Assembly (NCBI GenBank): GCA_036362985.1
Contig: JAYGXS010000002.1
Location: 84,797,871-84,861,870 of the forward strand
Direction: 5' to 3'
Origin: Ligula intestinalis
Lineage: Eukaryota; Platyhelminthes; Cestoda; Diphyllobothriidea; Diphyllobothriidae
DNA length: 64,000 nt
Below the pieces are notes generated by a model, which was not told the origin of the DNA, ran no database searches, and saw only the letters and a list, made by a program, of their open reading frames with translations. Shown here piece after piece: positions 56,419 to 64,000 of the stretch (position 1 is its first letter; the number at the start of each line of letters is the position of its first letter). The position numbers and the translations under genes were made by a program.

Positions 56419-58955
56419 TCTCAACTTCTGAAACATGAAAAAAAACAAAGCAATGCATTTATTCATTTTGTCCTTTAGTGCAGTAACAACCAAGCTCTGC
56501 GTGTGACGGACTGCCTAACCATTTTTTTATTATCTCCTCTCCACTTGCCTGTCGATCAAAGGCATTGTCTTCTGGGTTGAAGATATTTACCAAAGTATTA
56601 TGGCCTCCGCCTGGTTAATAAGACCTGGTCACATGTAGACTCAAAACAGTCCGTATTTTGGTTTTTTTTGTTCAAGGCACTGATGTTCCTTTCAAATTAA
56701 TTTTCACACGGAAAGTAGGTTCCTTTTTTAGAGTATCTCTACAAACAGACTCCCTCTCACAACTAACAGCTCTCGTTCCCTCTGCTGCATTTTCGCAAAC
56801 ACTTAAGGATCATACTTCCGTTCCCCTTCACTCTTCTTTTTACTTCTGCTTTTTTCTCTTTTGTCTATTAGAAGAGCTTCCTCGTTTCACCTATCTGATT
56901 AGGTTCCTGACCACCACGGGTCTTCCGTTTTACATAGAATCAATCTAAGCACTTGAAACTTTAAATCTCAGTCTTCCCTCTTCCAGCGATGAACTGGGTT
57001 TCAGTTGTCGGGTTGTGATCCTAAACTTTTTGTTCTACACTTGTGGTTTGCACCACCAGATTTTATCAACTGATTGCGTGGGTTTTCTGTGCAATCAGCG
57101 TTCACTTCAATTTTATATGCCTTGGCTGACCAATATGTGTGCGGTTACAAGGAGAGGTAACAAAACAGATAAAAAGTAATTTAAATTTGTCATCATCGTC
57201 CAGATAGGAACGTAACGTAGTGGGCAGTTTGAGCCCCAACTCGATGTCAGCATTTGAGCCCAACTCAACTGCCTTAAAAATCGCAGCACTTTTGCCCTTG
57301 TGTTTTCTTGGTAGAGGTGCTCCCATGGGGTTTCAAATTGGGTTGTCCTAAAGGCTAAACTACACAAAGGCAAGACTGTGGACATCTGGCATCTGTGGCC
57401 AGTCGATACGTCTCGGCGTGTAGTGTTAGGCTCACAGCTCATTATTGATTTTCCCACGTTCCCGCTGACATTTTTCGTCCGGACAAGGACTTTCCCACAA
57501 TCTCACCTCTTGCCTACGCTGTAATCCTCGGTCCATCTGGCTATCATTCTAGCATGCTTACGTTCCCCCTTGTTAGCGTTCTATGCTCCGACGCTGTCGT
57601 CCGGCAGGAAGGCTAAAAGGGGGGGGGGGGCACGGATGCTAATGGTGCCCACTTCTTGTCGAACGTAATTAGATCCTATGAGGGGCATCAGACTTTTTCG
57701 GCTCAAAGTGACTACGTCTTTTTCCAAACTTAGCCGGACATCAGTCTTCTTGCCGGGCATTCTTAGAGAAACTGATTTTACTTTTCGACCGGTGCTCAGT
57801 TTTGTAGTTGCGGCACTCAGTATTTAGCTTGATTAGGGCCTGCCTCCAACAGATCACATTTTATTTAGTTTTCGGTCAATACTTGGATCCCAATTTTTTT
57901 TACCTTCCACCGCATCCAGTCTACAGGAATTACCAACTTGTTTTCTATTCATAAACCGCTTTTCTCTACCGAACTCATTTATGTACGAGGTGATGGCTAA
58001 ACTACCATAGTAACAGCGCTCTTCTAATATGTTTTATTCACCTCTATTTTAAAGGAAATTTTTGGTGTAAACCTAGTGGTTTTTTTTTCGCTCTTCCTCG
58101 GTTTTGACCTTAACATTTAGTTAGTAGACAAGTTTTTTGCAGGCTTCTTCCTTCTAGTTTTTTTTTAATTGAAGACAAACTACAGCAAGCAGCGTGTTTC
58201 ATTAAATGTTAACCAGAATTCTGCAATATGGCTTCGATTACGGCAAACAAACCGGATAGCTTGTTTTTCGTCGTCCCGTTTTCGTTCCAACGGTCTTCGT
58301 CCGTTAGGTGGACATTTAAGATTTTTTTACAATTTAGGCCGCTTATGTGCAAGTCAAGTTTTAATTCTTCACTACCCGTAGAAAACTCTGAAAAGGTCTC
58401 CTATATTGCCGCTGATGGTACTTATTTGGCTGACCATTCAACAGCTTGCGTCACCTCAGACCATCTTTTTGGCCGTCCTCTGTTCTCTCAAACTCCTACT
58501 GACCTTTATTGCTCCTTAAACTGAAATGGGTGTATAGATATGATTTAGGGGAGTAGACTTGACACGAAATTCGATCTCCCGCCGATTTCACTGAAACCGG
58601 TTTCTAAAGTTCCTCTGCTATTTAAAAAAAAACTAGCCCTGACTACCACTCAACCAAAGTGATTCTTGTAAAAATGCTAAAATCCCTTGCTGTATCCACT
58701 GCAAAATTTGACATGAATCCGCCTCTTCCTCAATATTACCTGTTTCTTTAACTCTCAGTGCTGTGATGATTACTCTAACACATAACAGCAAGCAACCTAA
58801 CTGTCCATCTGCAGTTTGCCGTTCTCAAAGTAATCTCTGACAACAAATTTTTAAGGTTTCTGCAAAATTGTTTAACTCTGATCAAGTGCTTTGCGTCGTT
58901 CGTCCATTATTAAATTGTAGGCTAGGACTTATGTCAGTTTTAGGCTTGGGTATAT
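56419..58955. other. 3' flank of the psq-type gene and intergenic sequence
   Basis: AT-rich, with T-rich tracts and a G run (57619-57630). The minus-strand open frames at 57102-57457 and the plus frames near 58.2-58.5 kb match nothing I know. No AATAAA was seen close to the stop codon. Confidence 0.4.
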
Positions 58956-58960
58956 TTAGT

Positions 58961-59182
58961 TGGTCAAAGTCCCTGTCTTCAACACCGACGACGTAGTCCG
59001 CTCAACTTATGCCAACTCTATTCCATGCCAAGCTAGCTTCTACCGGCCACCGGAACTGTTCTTTATTCAATTGGTCAAAATCCCCCTCTCTAGCACCGAA
59101 GACATGCTTCAATTAACTGACGTCAACAGTATTCCCTACCAAGTCAGTTTATACGGCCATCTACACTCTGCGTGAATAGGAA
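58961..59182 (+). repeat. Two-unit tandem repeat, period 111 bp
   Basis: TGGTCAAAGTCCCTGTCTTC at 58961 and TGGTCAAAATCCCCCTCTCT at 59072, with shared AACACCGA/AGCACCGA, CAACT-ATGCCAACT/CAATT-ACTGACGTCAAC, ATTCC-ACCAAG and a closing TTCTTTATTCA / CTCTTTATTCA. It is 400 bp upstream of the DNPEP exon. Confidence 0.75.
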
Positions 59183-59189
59183 CTCTTTA

Positions 59190-59567
59190 TTCACACATAT
59201 TACTTTTAGAAATGGGAATTAGTACTGCTTTATCCTTGGTCCAAATAAACATGACAGCTACTGACTATTTTAGGTCTCTGCTGTTAAGTAGAGACCTGTG
59301 GTAGGTGGGCTGTGTTAACCTAGTCGGACAAACACATTTATTCTGACGACGGACAGGTGTGCCCTGCTCGAAAATTCACGAATACAACTCGATTTACCGA
59401 AGACCCTCTTTCCTTTCATTCAAACACAGGCGTACTAGGAAGGGTTGCTCTCCAGCCGCAGCTATTGGCATGTGACATGAGCTCGTTGAACCTGCTCGAC
59501 TACTAAGATTGCGCAGATAGGAAAGCGTTTATGAGTGGATCTTAACTGACTTTCCTTGTTCTTACAG
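59190..59567 (+). other. Upstream flank of the aspartyl aminopeptidase exon
   Basis: It ends in a strong splice acceptor (CTTTCCTTGTTCTTACAG, ending 59567) 18 bases before the ATG. This implies either an upstream untranslated exon or trans-splicing of a spliced leader, as is common in flatworms. Confidence 0.5.
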
Positions 59568-59585
59568 CATACTCCTCGAAATATC

Positions 59586-59643
59586 ATGGCACACGCAAGA
59601 GAACTCATCAACTTTATCAACAAATCACCCTCACCTTTCCATG
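59586..59643 (+). CDS. DNPEP: Aspartyl aminopeptidase (M18), first coding exon, 5' partial gene
   Basis: The exon runs from the acceptor at 59567/59568 to the donor G|GTAAGT at 59643/59644. The ATG at 59586 (A at -3, G at +4) encodes ARELINFINKSPSPFH plus one base of the next codon. The FxNxSPSPFH(A) motif is the conserved N-terminus of M18 aspartyl aminopeptidases, cytosolic zinc enzymes that remove N-terminal Asp and Glu; its histidine belongs to the N-terminal segment of the catalytic domain. The phase-1 junction fits an Ala codon following, as in the family. No later exon was found up to base 64000, so either the first intron exceeds 4.3 kb or the gene is broken. The call rests on 16 residues. 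Confidence 0.65.
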
Positions 59644-60242
59644 GTAAGTTGTTTCTGGGTTTTGTTGAATTCCAACTGCTTTTATTTCCCCTCTTACTTG
59701 AGTCTTACAGTTTTTCCTGTGTTTGCGTATGTGTGTGTGTGTGTCCGCACAAAAAGATAGCGAGGTGGAAGCAAGGGCTGTGGGCAGACTCGGTTACTTC
59801 GTTCAAATTCGCTCGCTCACCTCTCGTGTCCTCTAGAGCTTTGGGTAGCCATTCAGTTGCCAAGACGTATTGTGTTTCTGTCTTTGCTATCTGCTCTCGC
59901 TACCCCTCCCTCCCGCCTCCGAGAGTGTGCGGCCTTGCGTGTTTGCACTTTCGATCGGACGTCGCGTCTCCTTTGTGCTGCACAGCCAGGTGAGGGTAAA
60001 CGTGAGCGAGAAAAGCAACAGTGGCACTCCTGCTGAAGTTACGACCGCAGGGTGGCGGGGGGGGGGACGGCGGGCGAGGATGATGCTCGTGGTGCGTGTG
60101 TGTGTGTGCTGGCGCTCATTAATTCGAATTTCGCTCTGTGAAACGGCTACCCGTCTCTCTGTGCGTCTAACGGCCATGGCTGTGCGCTGCGCTGCGCCGC
60201 GCCGCGCCGCGCCTCACCGGGCCCTCTCCAGGGCAGGCCCCC

Positions 60243-60284
<42 letters not shown>

Positions 60285-61090
60285 AGTTCTCTCTTTCTCC
60301 TAGGATGATCGAAGATTACAAACGCCGTGCACCGGTCTCTGTGTTTGTGTGCTCGCGTGGGCTCGTGTGGCTGTGTCTGTCTGGCCCCCCCTCCCCCTCC
60401 GTACACCACCAGTGTGCCCGCTTCTGTATTATGAAGGGACTACTGAATGTTTAATTCCTGCCCCACCCCCTTGCCCTCCTCTTCGAAAGTGCCGCACGTA
60501 GGAGAGCGGTCGGTGAAGAGCAGTTACCATGCTCTGCACACACCTGACGCACACACTGACCAAACAAGTGAACCGCGCGCACAGTGCATTCAAATTCTGA
60601 ATGCAATTTTGGGCTGAACTGAGCGCGCGCCGTTGCTGCCGTCTGTACAAGCAGGTGGTGGGCTTTAGGGCCACGAAGGCACTGCGCCCTGTGATTTCGG
60701 CCTTTTTCATGATGACTGGGTGGGTAGGCAGGCAAGGCAAGTAGCCCTTGGTGGATCCGGAACTCCGCCGGGTGGGCCTCAATCCCGGCAGCGAGGAGGA
60801 GGAGGAGTCGGAGCAGCATAGTCAAGAGGGGTTGCTCTGTCATAAAAAAACAGATGGAGATGAGAAGAGATGGATCCACCATAGGGAAGTTTGATGTAGC
60901 AGACCTTCGCCGCCCTGAGGGCGGGTGGGAACGCGGTCGAAGACGCGTCTGCTGTGGTTACCTGGGTGGGTATCCCATTCTGGTGGCATCAGTAATCATC
61001 TTCTTATCGCCGAGTACTCCAAGGGTGCGAGCTATGGCAGCGCCGTACACAAGAAAAAAGAGGATTTTAGCCAACCTTCCTAACAATTAC
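59644..61090 (+). other. Start of DNPEP intron 1, GC-rich with microsatellites
   Basis: GC-rich, CpG-dense to about 60700, with (GT)n at 59728-59743, G runs near 60057-60066 and a (GA)n tract at 60245-60283. A minus-strand open frame (60451-60882) has a leucine-rich start, but this is encoded by a CTC/CTG repeat. Possibly an intronic regulatory region. Confidence 0.4.
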
Positions 61091-61094
61091 GTGA

Positions 61095-61395
61095 GCTTTC
61101 TAGTCACTCTGGTGGATTCTAGATGATTGCTTAGGCAATCGTGCCGGGGGGACAGTCAGCTTGCTGTTGGAGGATTCCATACACGCAGTAATTTGGGCGG
61201 GTGAAATCGATGCAGGTGGGATTAAGTTCACGGCGCATGATGAGCCTCGTAGCTCAATGGTAGAGCGTTGGCTGCGCGAAAGCCTTCCCTGCTGTATGTG
61301 TTCGACGCCCACCGAGGCCACGAATTTTTCATAATTTTCTCAACTGAATCAAGCAAATCTGCCAATTCCCCCTAACAATATAACCTTGACTAGCG
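61095..61395 (+). mobile_element. SINE-1 copy, near full-length
   Basis: Leader 61100-61238 (CTAGTCACTCTGGTGGATTC, ATTGCTTAGGCAATC, GACAGTCAGCTT, GGATTCCATACACGCAGTAA, GGGCGGGTGAAATCGAT), core 61242-61320 (GAGCCTCGTAGCTCAATGGT, AGAGCGTTGGCTGC, TTCGACGCCC; the B box is altered) and tail TTTTTCATAATTTTCTCAAC to AAATCTGCCAA. Confidence 0.75.
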
Positions 61396-61399
61396 ACTT

Positions 61400-61790
61400 T
61401 GGATCTAGTTTCTTCTCCAGTTGGGGTGCCGTTAATTCATAACCCCTCTTTTACCGGTACCCTCTTAGTTTGCAGAGGTAAAACCTACTCACACAAGAGA
61501 AGGGTAGACACCGTCACCTGTTTTGCGATCATTATAGTTCCTTTAATCTCTCATTGCTTCCTCTCAACCAAACTAGGGTTCTATCGCTTGCTATCCCACC
61601 AGAAAGCGCGAATACCCTTCTGAAACTGTCACTCAATACATGACTATAATCGTCCCTGGAATTATGTTAGTTTTTTAAGGCCGAAGATCGCATCGTAGGA
61701 TATTTATCTTGAACTAGGATCAGGACCTACTCCAGACTGCCAGTAAACATTCAGTAATAGTCTTTTGACTTTGTTATTAGAAGGGGGTTG
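61400..61790. other. No recognisable content
   Basis: Spacer between two SINE-1 copies; nothing recognised. Confidence 0.35.
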
Positions 61791-62030
61791 GCAGATTTGA
61801 CTTGACCCAATTGTGAACAACTTCACAGCCTCGATGGGATTCGAACCCATGTAAATAAAGGAAACCTTCAGTACAGCCAACGCTCTAGTCAACTGAGCTA
61901 CGAGGCCGCCGCCGGAAGCCGTGAATTTGCTCGCACTTAGGTCAATTTACCCGCCCAGTCTATGGAGTTCACCACTACGGATACGGTAATCTGACTGCCA
62001 GGGCAAGATTTCCTTAGCAATCTTTGTTGC
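61785..62030 (-). mobile_element. SINE-1 copy
   Basis: The core 61826-61907 on the minus strand has GGCCTCGTAGCTCAGTTGAC, AGAGCGTTGGCTGTACTGAA and a perfect GGGTTCGAATCCC. The tail TTCACAATTGGGTCAAG with AAATCTGCCAACCCC lies at 61785-61825, and the leader at 61910-62020. Confidence 0.8.
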
Positions 62031-63410
62031 TCAAACAAACTCCCTACTGAAGGGTTTATTCACGTCACACGAGACTGTCTCCATTAGCCGGGAGTGGCTG
62101 ACAGTATACAAATTGGTATCCGGCGGGATCTCCTCATTAAGAGTTAGTGGGATGTCTAATTGCACCTAGTAAATAACGCTTCCTACCGGTGTTTGCAGTG
62201 TCATCTCGATTTTGAAAAATAGATGTGCCACAGGTTGATATATGTACAGAGGCGATGGTAGTCCCTCTTGAAATCTTTAGATTATTCATGCACCCCCGAC
62301 GTCTTTATACAGCGTTGATGGTAGCGCCGTTAATATTTCGTTTATTCGAAAACTACTTTGAGGGTGTTTTTCGATAGCCAGTACCTCAGACGGAGGCTTG
62401 AGACAAGGTTGACATGAGCAGACTTGGATAAACTCTATATAGTCGCTTGTCTACTCTTTTTGGTCTTACTTTCTACACGCTGATCTTTACAACCTCTTAC
62501 AAAACTGGGTCGTTCTCTCTCTCTCTCTCTCTCACAAGGGCAGCTGTTGCAACATTCTTTTTTACCAACAATTTTGATCGTCAGTCAGTGTGCGCACGCA
62601 ACGCGCAGTAAATTCTTACTGCCGATTTCTTCCATAAGGTGAACTGTCACCTGCGTCCCACCCATCTCCTCCCACGCCGTCTTCAGACACGTACATGAAT
62701 TTTTATTGCTTTCTGCAGTCTCCAGGCTGTAATTTGACTAGGCTGTAGCAACGGGCACAAATCTGGTACCTGCTCAAGTAGCCCACATGATGCGTTGGGC
62801 CGCGGCTGTTCTGATAAGTCGCGCCGCCTAGACTTCTGTAGCAAGTAAGAGGTCTTTCTTGTCTCCTATTCTGACCAGCTCACTGCCCCATAACACTTTC
62901 TGTTCCCGCAGCATGTGATGGGTGTCGCGTGCGTGAATTAGTTTGTGGTGATAGAAGATTCACTTAACACTCCCCCCCCCCCCCCCCCCCACATCACCCT
63001 CTGCCATACATGCGGATCGAAGGCAGCACTCATCACCGCGCAACCAGTGCCGGCCTTAAAATGGTGTCGATTCAGACTTCCTTTAGCGCGCGCGCGCTTG
63101 TCGGAGAAAGTTTCCCCACGATAACAGTAACAGCAACAATCCACTGCCCGCGCCATCAAACTGACTAAAGAACAGCTGCTGCTACTTCGTGGTGTATTGG
63201 CGTTCCGTAATTGTGAGCGCCACCGCTTCCCTTCTTTTAGTGGCTTGGGAAGAGTAAGGGTTTAGTCAAGTAATCTTTTAGTACAGTAAAAGACTCAGTA
63301 ATAAGTTCTAGCCAGTAAATACTATAAGCGATTGTGGTTCCTGTTTTTTTTATCGCAATTCAGATGCCGACCTCGCTCCGCTAGCCAATGGCTATCGAAT
63401 ATTTCAGTCG
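62030..63410. other. Intronic or intergenic sequence with simple repeats
   Basis: Contains (CT)n at 62514-62533, a C19 run at 62972-62990 and a CG-alternating run (63087-63098). No further DNPEP exon was recognised. Confidence 0.4.
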
Positions 63411-63429
63411 ACCCATCTGTCTAAAATAC

Positions 63430-63675
63430 ATGGTCTCAGTAGGATTAGAACCCACATCAGCAGAGAAGGCTTTGATATGGCCAGCGCTCTACTAATTGAG
63501 CTACGAAGGCGCGCCAAGAGCCTTAAAATTGAATCACACTTGGGTCGATTTATTCGCTCAACCTACTGCACGTATGGAATCCACCATTTCGGATACAGTA
63601 AGCTGACTGCTCAGGCAGGATTTCCTAAGGAATCGTCTGAAATCCACCAGAATGACTACTAGGCTCACTTAGTTA
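63430..63675 (-). mobile_element. SINE-1 copy, downstream unit of a tandem pair
   Basis: Core 63432-63510 (CTTCGTAGCTCAATTAGTAG, AGCGCTGGCC, GGGTTCTAATCCTACTGAGA) with the leader up to 63665 (AGTAGTCATTCTGGTGGATT, TTAGGAAATCCTGCC, ATGGTGGATTCCATACG). Confidence 0.75.
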
Positions 63676-63860
63676 TTAGGACGGTTTGTTAGATTTTAAT
63701 GATTCGGTTGGCCCAATTGTGAAGAATTCGTAGCCTCCGAAGCTACGTAAACAGGGAAAGCTTCTATACAGCCAACGTTCTACCAATTGAGCACGCCGAA
63801 AACGTTGAATTAACTGTCCGTCAACTCATTCGTCCGCCGCTGTGGCAAATATTCCGTTAG
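63675..63860 (-). mobile_element. SINE-1 copy, upstream unit of a tandem pair
   Basis: The core is about 63733-63800 (GCTCAATTGGTAGAACGTTG, GCTGTATAGAAGC), with the B box decayed. Its tail (AATTCTTCACAATTGGGCCA ... CTAACAAACC) runs straight into the leader of the next unit at about 63665. Confidence 0.65.
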
Positions 63861-64000
63861 CGTTAGCGATAGGCCTTAGAGTCTGCAACGCACGTGGCCA
63901 CAGCGCAAGTCAGCGGCGTGGCCTGAAATTTCTGGACTGCCTCGTGGACAGACGATCAATAATCGATCCTCGATACCGCACCCCCACCGACTAAAGCTAT
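63860..64000. other. Window edge; nothing recognised
   Basis: Last 140 bases; GC-balanced, no feature seen. Confidence 0.3.

Noticed and set aside
57102..57457. Two overlapping minus-strand open frames
   Set aside because: One hydrophobic C-terminal stretch is visible, but there is no family match and the frames shift against each other; not enough for a gene.
59870..60454. 194-codon plus-strand open frame
   Set aside because: Arg/Glu repeats come from a (GA)n tract and the start depends on low-complexity GC-rich sequence. It lies within a probable intron.
1..64000. CRISPR arrays, bacterial operons or prophage genes
   Set aside because: No regularly spaced identical repeats, no Shine-Dalgarno-led gene strings, and the genes are spliced; the window is eukaryotic.

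Overview
The window is eukaryotic: coding exons are split by GT...AG introns, genes are sparse, and most of the DNA is old retroelement debris. The mixture of RTE-like LINEs, many Penelope-like elements (PLEs) with GIY-YIG endonuclease domains, and tRNA-headed SINEs looks like a flatworm. My best guess is a large repeat-rich tapeworm genome of the diphyllobothriidean type (Spirometra/Schistocephalus-like). That guess rests on remembered element style, not on a search.

Three host genes can be supported, all on the + strand. (1) A complete five-exon dipeptidyl peptidase III gene (669-11475, 725 aa) keeps both M49 zinc motifs. (2) A two-exon gene (52597-56418, 817 aa) encodes a protein with one Pipsqueak-type helix-turn-helix and long Ser/Thr/Ala/Pro-rich arms; a CpG-rich, microsatellite-rich promoter region lies upstream. 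(3) The first coding exon of an aspartyl aminopeptidase (M18) gene is at 59586-59643; the rest should lie beyond the right edge.

Layout. 0.7-11.5 kb: DPP3, with an RTE LINE in intron 3 and, in intron 4, a long unclassified repeat (RepA), a 103-bp MITE and a 0.58-kb inverted-repeat element. 11.8-20 kb: more RepA interrupted by an RTE fragment and a PLE fragment; RepB carrying a solo LTR with a 5-bp target duplication; RepC; and a PLE fragment bracketed by ~145-bp inverted repeats. 20-30 kb: paired copies of RepC, RepD and RepE with PLE fragments between them. 30-39 kb: a LINE with an inverted 5' part, PLE, RTE and Gypsy fragments. 39-42 kb: no recognisable content. 42-48 kb: a 409-bp MITE, SINE-2, clustered SINE-1 and a PLE. 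49-51.7 kb: a second LTR copy and tandem repeats. 51.7-60.7 kb: the two right-hand genes with GC-rich flanks. 61-64 kb: a cluster of SINE-1 copies.

No feature suggests that the three genes form one pathway, although DPP3 and DNPEP are both cytosolic peptide-trimming metallopeptidases. The more unusual content is in the repeats: the SINE-1 unit with shared terminal segments, the inverted-repeat-bracketed PLE, recurrent hammerhead-like strings beside PLE debris, and several dateable nested insertions.
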